Below, piece by piece: positions 57,455-64,000 of a stretch of 64,000 nt of DNA. Below the pieces are notes generated by a model that saw only the letters and a program-made list of their open reading frames with translations, did not search any database and was not told the origin of the DNA. The position numbers were made by a program, and so were the translations under genes. Origin of the DNA: a virus; the IMG/VR virus record IMGVR_UViG_3300032235_000715, positions 1-64,000 of that record; one strand, written 5' to 3'. Numbering within the stretch: position 1 is the stretch's first letter; each line of letters starts with the position of its first letter.

Positions 57455-57747
57455 GAACATACAAAGAGTTTATTAATGAATCTGGTGATTGGTGGCATCC
57501 AGACCCCAAAAAAGATGCCGCTATTAGTGGACCGGGAAATAAAATGAGATCCCGTGAAAACCGTGGTCAAGATATCTCAGCGCAAACAAAACCAGATTAT
57601 AGTAATCGTCTAAAACCTGGTGAGACTTACATGCAATTTGCTAAGCGTAAAGGTAAAGTTACTGTTCCATCAACAAAACCATCAATTAAAGATAGGATAA
57701 AAAGTAAACTTGGTAGTGTAATTGATAAAGTTGCTGGTATCAAATAA
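57451..57747 (+). CDS. Small basic protein with a capsid-targeting N-terminus
   Basis: A 98-residue protein beginning MRTYKEFINE, which differs only slightly from the T4 internal-protein capsid-targeting sequence MKTYQEFIAE and ends in I-N-E, a gp21 cleavage site. The remaining 88 residues are basic and polar (KMRSRENRGQ, QFAKRKGKVTVPSTK, KDRIKSKLGSVIDK), fit for binding packaged DNA or for injection into the host. The ATG overlaps the stop of the VWA gene (ATGA), so the two are translationally coupled. Two hairpins, the second a terminator, follow. A packaged, ejected effector is inferred. Confidence 0.65.
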   Translation: MRTYKEFINESGDWWHPDPKKDAAISGPGNKMRSRENRGQDISAQTKPDYSNRLKPGETYMQFAKRKGKVTVPSTKPSIKDRIKSKLGSVIDKVAGIK

Positions 57748-57760
57748 GCAAAGCACTGAG

Positions 57761-57778
57761 GACAGTTTGGAAACTGTC
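57761..57778 (+). other. Hairpin upstream of the terminator
   Basis: GACAGTT (57761-57767) and AACTGTC (57772-57778) form a 7-bp stem with loop TGGA between the 98-residue gene and the terminator. It probably protects the transcript end. Confidence 0.5.
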
Positions 57779-57781
57779 TAT

Positions 57782-57805
57782 GGGGTCCTAAACGGACCCC
57801 TTTTT
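57782..57805 (+). terminator. Rho-independent terminator before cobS
   Basis: GGGGTCC (57782-57788) and GGACCCC (57794-57800) form a GC-rich 7-bp stem with loop TAAAC, followed by five T. A TATAAT string (57810-57815) comes right after and may be the -10 box of the next transcript. Confidence 0.88.
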
Positions 57806-57809
57806 GTTC

Positions 57810-57815
57810 TATAAT
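57810..57815 (+). promoter_or_regulatory. Candidate -10 box before the CobS-like gene
   Basis: TATAAT lies five bases after the terminator and 25 bases before the ATG at 57841. No recognisable -35 box. If used, transcription would start after the ATG at 57814, which favours 57841 as the true start. Confidence 0.35.
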
Positions 57816-57840
57816 GACTGAGTTGAAACAAAGCAAACGA

Positions 57841-58956
57841 ATGGCACTCTCCTCTGACTACATCCGCACTTCCCTTCAGAACCTATATGGAAACACCATC
57901 ACCGGTGCTGATATTCGTGCCTGGTGTAATCTGAACGATGCTAACTATCAAACCGTAACTAAGAAACTTGATCAATTCAAAGTTGGTCGCGGTAAATGGA
58001 ATCTTGAAGTGACTCAACAAAAAGTAGAAGAAATCGAACGTACTTTCCAAGCACCGTCTGTGGTTCCCCCTGTAGAGCAAAATCTTATCCCTGATAAAGA
58101 TGATACCTTCGTCAAGTTTGGTAATTTTGGCGATATTTACAAAATTATCAAGTCCCATCTTTTTTACCCTACGTTCATTACGGGTCTGTCGGGTAATGGC
58201 AAAACGTTTTCTGTTGAGCAAGCGTGTGCTCAACTTAAGCGCGAATTGATTCGCGTAAACATTACAATCGAAACTGATGAGGATGATTTGATTGGTGGTT
58301 TTCGCCTTGTTGATGGTAACACTGCTTGGCACAATGGTCCTGTTATTGAGGCACTGGAGCGAGGAGCAATCCTTCTTCTTGATGAGATTGACCTTGCTTC
58401 TAACAAGATTCTGTGCCTTCAATCTATCCTTGAAGGAAAAGGTGTCTTCCTGAAAAAGATTGGTCGTTGGGTGAAACCTTCTGCTGGTTTCAACGTGATT
58501 GCCACTGCCAACACCAAAGGTAAGGGTTCTGATGATGGTCGCTTCATCGGCACCAACGTGCTCAATGAGGCATTCCTAGAACGCTTCCCCGTGACCTTTG
58601 AGCAGTCTTATCCTGCCCCTGCTACGGAGCAGAAGATCCTGGAAGGCATCGCTCTGGACCTTGGCGTGGAAGAACGTGACTTCTGCAAGCGTCTGGTGGA
58701 TTGGGCAGACATCATTCGCAAGACCTTCTACGATGGTGGTATTGAAGAAATCATCAGTACACGCCGTCTGGTCCACATCATTCGTGCCTATAGCATCTTC
58801 CAAGATAAGGCAAAGGCAATTCAAGTGTGTGTGAATCGTTTTGATGACGAAACCAAGCAAGCATTCCTTGAACTGTATGACAAGGTGGATGCTGACTTTA
58901 AAATGCCTGAAGGCGAGTATGTAACTTACGACCTTGACCAACTACCTCAATCCTGA
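57841..58956 (+). CDS. cobS: CobS-like MoxR AAA+ ATPase
   Basis: A 371-residue AAA+ ATPase from the ATG at 57841; an in-frame ATG nine codons upstream overlaps a promoter-like box and is less likely. Walker A is GLSGNGKT (115-122), Walker B ILLLDEID, with sensor 1 FNVIATANT and an arginine-finger region NEAFLERFPV. The N-terminal 60 residues (DIRAWCNLNDANYQTVTKKL) form a small helical domain typical of cyanophage CobS. Bacterial CobS works with CobT and CobN to insert cobalt; the phage versions more closely fit the MoxR class acting with VWA partners. The VWA protein at 55271 is the likely partner. Codon use is richer in G/C than the surrounding genes. Confidence 0.9.
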   Translation: MALSSDYIRTSLQNLYGNTITGADIRAWCNLNDANYQTVTKKLDQFKVGRGKWNLEVTQQKVEEIERTFQAPSVVPPVEQNLIPDKDDTFVKFGNFGDIYKIIKSHLFYPTFITGLSGNGKTFSVEQACAQLKRELIRVNITIETDEDDLIGGFRLVDGNTAWHNGPVIEALERGAILLLDEIDLASNKILCLQSILEGKGVFLKKIGRWVKPSAGFNVIATANTKGKGSDDGRFIGTNVLNEAFLERFPVTFEQSYPAPATEQKILEGIALDLGVEERDFCKRLVDWADIIRKTFYDGGIEEIISTRRLVHIIRAYSIFQDKAKAIQVCVNRFDDETKQAFLELYDKVDADFKMPEGEYVTYDLDQLPQS

Positions 58957-58964
58957 TAGAATGT

Positions 58965-58991
58965 GAGGAGATAAAACTATCTCCTCTTTTT
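58965..58991 (+). terminator. Rho-independent terminator after cobS
   Basis: GAGGAGATA (58965-58973) and TATCTCCTC (58978-58986) form a perfect 9-bp stem with loop AAAC, followed by TTTTTATT. The next ATG is only four bases after the tail, and the SD-like GAGGAG is locked in the stem. Confidence 0.9.
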
Positions 58992-58994
58992 ATT

Positions 58995-59372
58995 ATGGAT
59001 GAGCATCCTTATAATGAGTTTACTTTTTTGGTAAACTCAAATGACACGATTGAAATTAAAAAAACACCTGTGAGTATGAACGAACAAAACTCCAATCATT
59101 TTTGGAAATATAATGAGGATAAAATCCTCAAACAACTTGAAGAGTATATTGCTAGCACTTATAGGCAACATTATGTTGATAGGACTGGTGGTGGAACAGA
59201 GCAAACAATTGATAAGATCAAACACAATCGTCGCGAAGGATTTTGTGCAGGTAATGTGACGAAATACATTGATCGATACGATACTAAAGGTACTCCTCGC
59301 GCTGATCTGTTTAAAGTTCTACACTACACAATCCTCTTGATCAACCATCTCAATCTTATTGAAAACAAGTGA
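58995..59372 (+). CDS. DUF3310-like protein
   Basis: A 125-residue protein. The C-terminal 70 residues follow the DUF3310 pattern: HYVDRTGGGTEQTIDKI, then GFCAGNVTKYIDRYDTKG and DLFKVLHYTILLI (HY...E.I..I...F..GN..KYI.RY..K...DL.K..HY). This family is widespread in phages, often in replication or nucleotide-metabolism regions; its activity is not settled. The N-terminal half is variable. The ATG lies at the end of a terminator, and its stop is adjacent to the gp45 start, so it heads the replisome operon. Confidence 0.7.
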   Translation: MDEHPYNEFTFLVNSNDTIEIKKTPVSMNEQNSNHFWKYNEDKILKQLEEYIASTYRQHYVDRTGGGTEQTIDKIKHNRREGFCAGNVTKYIDRYDTKGTPRADLFKVLHYTILLINHLNLIENK

Positions 59373-59374
59373 TT

Positions 59375-60040
59375 ATGAAACTCTCTGATAAAACTCTCAC
59401 TCTTCTCAAGAATTTCTCTTCTATCAACCAGTCCATTTTGTTTAAGGAAGGTAGTTCGCTACGGACAATTAGTGTCATGAAGAATATACTGGCAGAAGCA
59501 ACAATTGAAGAAGAACTGCCCAAGGATTTTGGTATCTATGATCTCAACCAGTTTCTGAATGGACTTAATCTTCACCAAAATGCCGAACTTGATTTTCAGA
59601 ACGATGGTTATGTAGTTATTAAAGAAGGTCGGTCTCGCTCAAAATATTTTTTTGCTGATCCTAATGTAATTGTCACACCTCCTGATAAATCTATTACCCT
59701 TCCTTCAGAAGATGTTTGTTTCATTCTTGATACCAAGGAACTTGATAAACTCCTTAAAGCTGCTGCTGTGTATCAACTTCCTGACCTGTCTGTGGTTGGT
59801 GAAACAGGTGTGGTGAAACTAGTTGTTCGTGACAAAAAGAACGATACTTCCAATGATTTCTCTGTGATTGTTGGTGAGACTGATGGAGTATTCACCTTCA
59901 ACTTCAAGGTAGAGAACATCAAAATTATTCCTGGTTCTTATGAGGTTGTAATTTCTTCCAAACTACTTTCTCAATTTAAAAATACATCTTATGATGTAAC
60001 TTACTGGATTGCTTTGGAACCTGACAGCACTTTTGGGTGA
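59375..60040 (+). CDS. 45: gp45 sliding clamp
   Basis: A 221-residue protein from the ATG at 59375 (a GTG two codons upstream is possible); T4 gp45 has 228. It starts MKLSDKTLTLLKNFSSINQ, the conserved clamp N-terminus, and includes EEELPKDFGIYDLNQFLNGL and DLSVVGETGVVKLVVRDKK. The trimeric ring tethers the gp43 polymerase and, in T4, activates late promoters through gp55 and gp33. Encoded before gp44 and gp62 as expected, although a small gene intervenes here. Confidence 0.94.
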   Translation: MKLSDKTLTLLKNFSSINQSILFKEGSSLRTISVMKNILAEATIEEELPKDFGIYDLNQFLNGLNLHQNAELDFQNDGYVVIKEGRSRSKYFFADPNVIVTPPDKSITLPSEDVCFILDTKELDKLLKAAAVYQLPDLSVVGETGVVKLVVRDKKNDTSNDFSVIVGETDGVFTFNFKVENIKIIPGSYEVVISSKLLSQFKNTSYDVTYWIALEPDSTFG

Positions 60041-60082
60041 ATATACTATTAATGAGTTGAGGAACCTACCATCAATATCTTT

Positions 60083-60586
60083 GTGACTTCTCCCTGGCCT
60101 GCAGAGAGTGCCATTTGCCTTCCCGACAAACACATTGTTAAGATGCCCCTAGAGTGCTGTCAGATGCTCTCTATCGTGGCTTCCGAGAAGTGGGGTTATG
60201 GGTACGGCACTCTCCCCAAGGCAGATGGAACCCCTTACAAGACCGAGAAAGGAGCATTCCGCAATCATCCCTGTACCAAGTGGGCAATGGAAAGTATCCA
60301 CAATGCCTACTGGTTAATTAAGTGGGGACTGAACTTGTCTGACGAATATTGCCTGCGGTATAATAAAACTCACTCTTGTTATAAAACTCTTGTGGAGGCA
60401 TATTACTTGTTTCCAAAGGGTAAGATTACAGAAGTGACTCCATTTGCTCGTGCTATGCCCGAGGAGTGGAAGTTTGACGACACTATTGACACATTTGAAG
60501 CATACAAAAGGTACATCGCATCCAAACCTTGGGTGTCCGATAATTATCTTAAAATGCCTGAAAGAAAACCTTCGTGGATAAATTAA
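60083..60586 (+). CDS. Phage-conserved protein of the pyrimidine-dimer-glycosylase-like annotation group
   Basis: At least 167 residues. The pattern LPDKHIVKMPLECCQML, KGAFRNHPCTKWAMES and YCLRYNKTHSCYKT is that of a widespread phage protein often annotated as pyrimidine dimer DNA glycosylase, though T4 DenV-like similarity is not evident. The usual N-terminus of this family is M-N-I-F-V. Here the frame reads ATC AAT ATC TTT GTG at 60071, with GAGGAA ideally placed at 60059-60064, so translation may begin at ATC instead of the GTG at 60083. Codon use is more GC-rich than gp45 and gp44 around it. It is inserted between gp45 and gp44. Confidence 0.65.
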   Translation: MTSPWPAESAICLPDKHIVKMPLECCQMLSIVASEKWGYGYGTLPKADGTPYKTEKGAFRNHPCTKWAMESIHNAYWLIKWGLNLSDEYCLRYNKTHSCYKTLVEAYYLFPKGKITEVTPFARAMPEEWKFDDTIDTFEAYKRYIASKPWVSDNYLKMPERKPSWIN

Positions 60587-60589
60587 ATT

Positions 60590-61534
60590 ATGGCAAGTGA
60601 ATTTCTCCTCACTGAAAAATACCGTCCTCAAGTAATTGATGATTGTATTCTTCCTGATGAAACTAAAAAAACGTTTAAGGAGTTTGTGGCAAGGGGGGAG
60701 ATTCCCAATCTTCTTCTTGCAGGACCTCCTGGTATTGGTAAAACGACTATTGCAAAAGCACTATGCAATGAACTGGGCGCAGATTATTATGTAATTAATG
60801 GATCAGATGAAGGGCGTTTCTTGGATACTGTAAGAAACCAAGCAAAGAACTTTGCTTCGACCGTCTCACTTACGGGATCTTCTAAACACAAGGTCATCAT
60901 TATCGACGAAGCAGACAATACCGGTAATGATGTTCAACTCCTACTACGTGCGAATATTGAGGCATTTTATAACAACTGCCGCTTCATCTTCACCTGTAAC
61001 TACAAGAACAAGATTATTGAACCTCTTCACTCTCGATGCGCAGTTATCGATTTCACAATCAAAGGGAAGCAAAGAGTTCAACTTGCAGGAAGTTTCTTTC
61101 AACGACTTCAAACAATCTTGGATGCGGAAAAGATTGAATACGATCAAAAAGTCGTTGCGGAACTTGTTACAAAACACTTCCCGGATTTTCGTAGGGTTCT
61201 AAACGAGATTCAACGATACTCTACTGGTGGTAAAATTGATTCTGGTATTCTTGCATCCTTCTCTGACGTTTCTGTAAATGAACTCATCAAGAACCTTAAA
61301 GACAAGAACTTTACAGAGGTTCGTAAGTGGGTGGTCTCCAACCTGGATAACGATGCTAGTAACCTACTTCGCAGGATTTATGACGCCTCTTTTGATAACC
61401 TTTCACCCCAATCTATCCCTGCTGCCGTTCTTATTATTGCTAAGTATCAATATCAATGTGCGTTCGTTGCTGATCAAGAAATAAATCTTCTTGCTGCTCT
61501 TACCGAAATTATGGTAGAGTGTTCTTTTATTTAA
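60590..61534 (+). CDS. 44: gp44 clamp loader large subunit
   Basis: A 314-residue AAA+ protein (T4 gp44 has 319). Walker A is GPPGIGKT (45-52), Walker B IIIDEAD (103-109), and the arginine-finger SRC motif is LHSRC (146-150). Four gp44 and one gp62 load the gp45 clamp onto primer-template junctions. The start lies three bases after the previous stop. Downstream, a T-rich 34-base spacer leads into two inserted genes before gp62. Confidence 0.96.
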   Translation: MASEFLLTEKYRPQVIDDCILPDETKKTFKEFVARGEIPNLLLAGPPGIGKTTIAKALCNELGADYYVINGSDEGRFLDTVRNQAKNFASTVSLTGSSKHKVIIIDEADNTGNDVQLLLRANIEAFYNNCRFIFTCNYKNKIIEPLHSRCAVIDFTIKGKQRVQLAGSFFQRLQTILDAEKIEYDQKVVAELVTKHFPDFRRVLNEIQRYSTGGKIDSGILASFSDVSVNELIKNLKDKNFTEVRKWVVSNLDNDASNLLRRIYDASFDNLSPQSIPAAVLIIAKYQYQCAFVADQEINLLAALTEIMVECSFI

Positions 61535-61568
61535 AGTTTGTATTTTATTTTTGATTTTTTTTATTATT

Positions 61569-62105
61569 ATGATTGACATTGAACAAATTAATCTTAAAGA
61601 ATTTTTTGGTTGCGTTGAGGCGACTAATACTCCTCAAATGAAATCAAATGCATTTAAAACATTTCGCACGTACTTGCAAGAGAAATCATTTGCTAAATGG
61701 TCTAACGGACAATTGCAATATGTGGGAGATTATGAGGACGGCAGAGACTTCGTTGGTAGTGATGGAACTTTTTATGAAATGAAAGGTTCTTTAGGGATCT
61801 TCAATAAAAATGGGTCATGTAAAAGGGTAGTCCTTATTAATAAAAGACCTGGAAAGAATAAAAAACAATTGGCAAAAGAGGATATTAAAAAAACATTTGA
61901 CTATATGCTATTGGTTGATACTAAAAAAATGTCGATAGCATACACGACATGGGAAACGGTTTATTCTAGGGCAGAGTGTGATGGTGCAGGAGCAACATTT
62001 AAGTTGGAACCAGGTGATTATGAATTTTTGGCAAGAGATATTGTTCCTCTAACTAAAAAAATAACATCAACAGAATTGTTGAGTTCAATGGAAGAAATTT
62101 TATAA
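61569..62105 (+). CDS. Putative PD-(D/E)xK-type nuclease, inserted between gp44 and gp62
   Basis: A 178-residue protein from the ATG at 61569; a TTG six codons upstream is less likely. Residues about 66-73 read DGTFYEMK, a D-x4-E-x-K arrangement like the PD-(D/E)xK active site, with a following basic strand (KRVVLINKRPGKNKKQ). The C-terminal half has DYMLLVDTKKMSIAYTTWE. A restriction-endonuclease-like fold is suggested only by this motif and is not certain. It sits directly before the DruA-like gene, one base apart, and interrupts the usual gp44-gp62 order. It might be part of a two-gene unit. Confidence 0.45.
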   Translation: MIDIEQINLKEFFGCVEATNTPQMKSNAFKTFRTYLQEKSFAKWSNGQLQYVGDYEDGRDFVGSDGTFYEMKGSLGIFNKNGSCKRVVLINKRPGKNKKQLAKEDIKKTFDYMLLVDTKKMSIAYTTWETVYSRAECDGAGATFKLEPGDYEFLARDIVPLTKKITSTELLSSMEEIL

Positions 62106-62106
62106 T

Positions 62107-63165
62107 ATGTTATCTCAAGAGCAAGCAATTTGGGCAGCAGATCAATTTATTGATTATTATTCAAAATTTAATAGAATTGATGACTATTTGAGATTTGTAA
62201 AAAGTAGTAGAATTCAAGATTCGTCTGGAAAATTATTTGGTTCAGAAGATGAAATATTTTGTAATTTCAATCTTCATCCAAATGATATGAAATTTTCTAT
62301 TCATATTGTAGATACTTCTCCAAAACCAAAAACAAAATATAATCAAGAATTATATTCTAATATTTTGAATGAAACCGCTTCAAATCCTATTGAAGAAGCA
62401 ATCCCCGGAAGAACAATTAAATGGATAGTTACTGAGGACACTGCAAATAAAATTATAGGGGTTATTAGATTTGGTTCACCAACTATTAACTCCAAACCAA
62501 GAAATGATTACTTTGGCGAAGTTCTTCCTTTGTCAAAGATTAATAATGAGTTTGTGATGGGATTTAATATTGTCCCAGTACAACCATTTGGGTATAACTA
62601 TCTTGGTGGAAAACTTTTAGCATTATTGGCATCTTCTAATGAACTCAAACGACAATTTGATGCAAAGTATGAAACTGATCTTCATTACTTTGAAACAACT
62701 TCATTATACGGTACGACAAAAGGAGTATCCATGTATGATGGTCTTAAACCTTATCTTAGACACATAGGAGATACTGAAAGTAATTTTCTTCCATTATTTC
62801 ATGATGATTATTTTCGCGAAATGTTCTGGTGGTTTAATAATAATGCCAATGGCGGAGAAAGATTAATCTCAGCAGATAAGTCTTCAAAAAAACTTAAAAT
62901 TCAAACTAAGATGATTTCAATTATCACAAAGTCACTTAAAGATACTTCAAAACTGCTTGAGTTTAAAAAATGTATTGAACATGCTAAGTCTCTAACCGAA
63001 AAGAAAAGGTATTATATTTCTAAATTTGGATATGAACCTGATGAAGTGATTAAATGGTGGAAATCTAAAGCAACACGAAGATATGAAAAGTTGCTTCAAG
63101 ATAACAAACTTAGGACTGAACTTGAATTATGGAAACCTGGAGTTGATTTGGAGATTATTCGATGA
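62107..63165 (+). CDS. DUF4338/DruA-like protein, inserted between gp44 and gp62
   Basis: A 352-residue protein. The middle (about 110-215) reads IIGVIRFGSPT, then FNIVPVQPFGYNYLGGKLLALLASS and FETTSLYGTTKG, the pattern of DUF4338 proteins, the family that includes DruA of the Druantia anti-phage system. The C-terminal third is helical and basic (RRYEKLLQDNKLRTELELW). Proteins of this type occur in marine T4-like phages without assigned function. Its stop overlaps the gp62 ATG (ATGA), so it is expressed with the clamp loader. A role in DNA metabolism, exclusion of other phages or counter-defence is possible. Confidence 0.65.
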   Translation: MLSQEQAIWAADQFIDYYSKFNRIDDYLRFVKSSRIQDSSGKLFGSEDEIFCNFNLHPNDMKFSIHIVDTSPKPKTKYNQELYSNILNETASNPIEEAIPGRTIKWIVTEDTANKIIGVIRFGSPTINSKPRNDYFGEVLPLSKINNEFVMGFNIVPVQPFGYNYLGGKLLALLASSNELKRQFDAKYETDLHYFETTSLYGTTKGVSMYDGLKPYLRHIGDTESNFLPLFHDDYFREMFWWFNNNANGGERLISADKSSKKLKIQTKMISIITKSLKDTSKLLEFKKCIEHAKSLTEKKRYYISKFGYEPDEVIKWWKSKATRRYEKLLQDNKLRTELELWKPGVDLEIIR

Positions 63166-63545
63166 GTATTGAACTTAAAGATTGGTTGAACTCAATAAAT
63201 TTTTCAAAAGAAAATTTAATTGAGGATTCTAGTAGTATTAAAGACTATTCTCCGTACGTTATTAATCGTTGTTTGTCGGGTGAAATTGATTGTGTTCTCT
63301 TCGCCAATGAAATGAACCTAAATCACCACCTGGACAAAGATATGCAATATTCTTTTTTTCTAAATACTATAAGAAAAAGGAAGAGATATTCTCCCTGGCT
63401 CCGTAAAGATAAAATTAAAGACTTAGAGTGTGTGAAACGTTATTATGGATATAGTAACGAAAAGGCATCTCAAGCATTGAAAATTTTGTCAAAAGAGCAA
63501 ATCGACTTTATTAAACAAAGACTTGAAATTGGCGGAACAAAATGA
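63162..63545 (+). CDS. 62: gp62 clamp loader small subunit
   Basis: A 127-residue protein (T4 gp62 has 187). Conserved stretches are LKDWLNSINFSKENLI, YVINRCLSGEIDCVLFANEMN and RKRYSPWLRKDKIKDLECVKRYYGYS, the usual cyanophage gp62 pattern. It bridges the four gp44 subunits. It overlaps the previous gene by four bases and its TGA overlaps regA (ATGA), so all are translationally coupled. Confidence 0.92.
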   Translation: MSIELKDWLNSINFSKENLIEDSSSIKDYSPYVINRCLSGEIDCVLFANEMNLNHHLDKDMQYSFFLNTIRKRKRYSPWLRKDKIKDLECVKRYYGYSNEKASQALKILSKEQIDFIKQRLEIGGTK

Positions 63546-63982
63546 CAATTCAAACAATTGAACCACAGGTAAATTGGTCTCAAGACCAAATGGTTGAAGT
63601 TATCCTAAACGAACCAGATGATTTTCTAAAAGTAAGGGAAACTTTAACTCGTATTGGGGTTGCATCCAGGAAAGAGAAAAAACTCTATCAATCTTGCCAC
63701 ATCTTACACAAGCAAGGTAGATATTACATTGTTCATTTTAAGGAGTTGTTTGCTCTTGATGGTAAGCACGCCAACTTGACCGTGAATGATGTTCAACGAC
63801 GCAATCGCATTGTTCGCCTTCTTGCAGACTGGGGACTTATTACGGTTCTAAATCAAGATAAAGTATCTGATATTGCTCCTTTGAATCAAATCAAAGTTCT
63901 TGCTTATAAGGATAAGGGAGACTGGATTCTTGAACAAAAGTATAACATTGGTAAAAAAGGAAAAGCAGTAGAAACCGAATAA
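63542..63982 (+). CDS. regA: RegA translational repressor
   Basis: A 146-residue protein (T4 RegA has 122). Conserved blocks are ILNEPDDFLKVRETLTRIGV, KLYQSCHILHKQGRYYIVHFKELF and DVQRRNRIVRLLADWGLI. RegA binds the start regions of early mRNAs, including replisome genes, and represses their translation. It lies between gp62 and, by T4 order, gp43 beyond the window. The extra C-terminal residues are Lys-rich. Confidence 0.95.
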   Translation: MTIQTIEPQVNWSQDQMVEVILNEPDDFLKVRETLTRIGVASRKEKKLYQSCHILHKQGRYYIVHFKELFALDGKHANLTVNDVQRRNRIVRLLADWGLITVLNQDKVSDIAPLNQIKVLAYKDKGDWILEQKYNIGKKGKAVETE

Positions 63983-63985
63983 ATA
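63978..63985 (+). promoter_or_regulatory. NATAAATA motif overlapping the regA stop
   Basis: AATAAATA (63978-63985) overlaps the regA TAA, in the same position relative to a stop codon as the motifs at 3831, 18171, 38196 and 46728. It may drive the gene beyond the window edge, which by T4 order would be gp43. Confidence 0.45.
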
Positions 63986-64000
63986 AGTATGGGACCTTTC

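Noticed and set aside
55271-58956. A functional cobalamin (cobaltochelatase) pathway
   Set aside because: Only CobS- and CobT-like genes are present, no CobN in the window, and the layout fits generic MoxR-VWA pairs; the window alone does not support cobalt chelation.

Overview
This window is part of the genome of a T4-like contractile-tailed phage of cyanobacteria (cyanomyovirus). The evidence is a nearly unbroken T4 core gene set in T4-like order, all on the plus strand, together with cyanophage-typical accessory genes: a CobS-like MoxR ATPase with a VWA partner, a DUF3110 protein of a family otherwise known from cyanobacteria and plants, a nucleotide-sugar dehydrogenase, and many small proteins that resemble conserved cyanophage ORFs. 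Most of the DNA is AT-rich. Late-type promoters of the form NATAAATA recur at structural gene junctions. No tRNA, rRNA, CRISPR array or insertion sequence was found.

Layout. 1-2946: tail end of an upstream gene, a DUF6011 zinc-finger gene flanked by two similar hairpins, a repeat-rich non-coding stretch, then a cluster of very small genes and a GT-A-like glycosyltransferase, closed by a strong terminator. 2995-27301: two small cyanophage proteins followed by the baseplate genes gp25, gp6, a 12-kb gene for a 3995-residue virion protein (gp7/VrlC position), gp8 and a 2510-residue DUF4815 protein. 27307-33368: neck and tail completion genes gp13, gp14 and gp15, small terminase gp16, and an unusual 625-residue mosaic protein. 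33410-46294: large terminase gp17, sheath gp18, tube gp19, portal gp20, prohead genes (gp67-like, a CTS-tagged gp68-position protein), two structural proteins, protease gp21, scaffold gp22, capsid gp23 and gp3. 46291-53006: recombination and late-transcription genes uvsY, uvsW, gp55, gp47 and gp46, plus a short UDP-sugar dehydrogenase. 53008-58956: accessory block with a putative processed internal head protein, a GIY-YIG endonuclease, a CobT-like HExxH/VWA protein, a capsid-targeted small protein and the CobS-like ATPase. 58995-63982: replisome operon gp45, gp44, gp62 and regA, with a DUF3310-like gene, a glycosylase-like gene and a two-gene insert (putative nuclease plus DruA/DUF4338-like protein) between gp44 and gp62.

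How it works together. gp55 (late sigma), gp45 (clamp, also the late-transcription coactivator in T4) and the NATAAATA promoters form the late-gene switch. gp44/gp62 load gp45; gp46/47, uvsY and uvsW run recombination-dependent replication. gp20, 67, 21, 22 and 23 build and process the prohead, gp16/17 fill it, and gp3, 13, 14, 15, 18 and 19 plus the baseplate genes complete the tail.

The most interesting signals are: T4 internal-protein-like capsid-targeting sequences on two small proteins, and a third candidate with an acidic propeptide and an H1-like basic body; the 625-residue mosaic lodged between the terminase subunits, which shares a domain with the gp68-position protein; the CobT/CobS-like VWA-AAA+ pair with a capsid-targeted protein between them; the DruA-like insertion in the clamp-loader operon; beta-repeat modules shared among at least four virion genes; and rho-independent terminators fused directly to late promoters.
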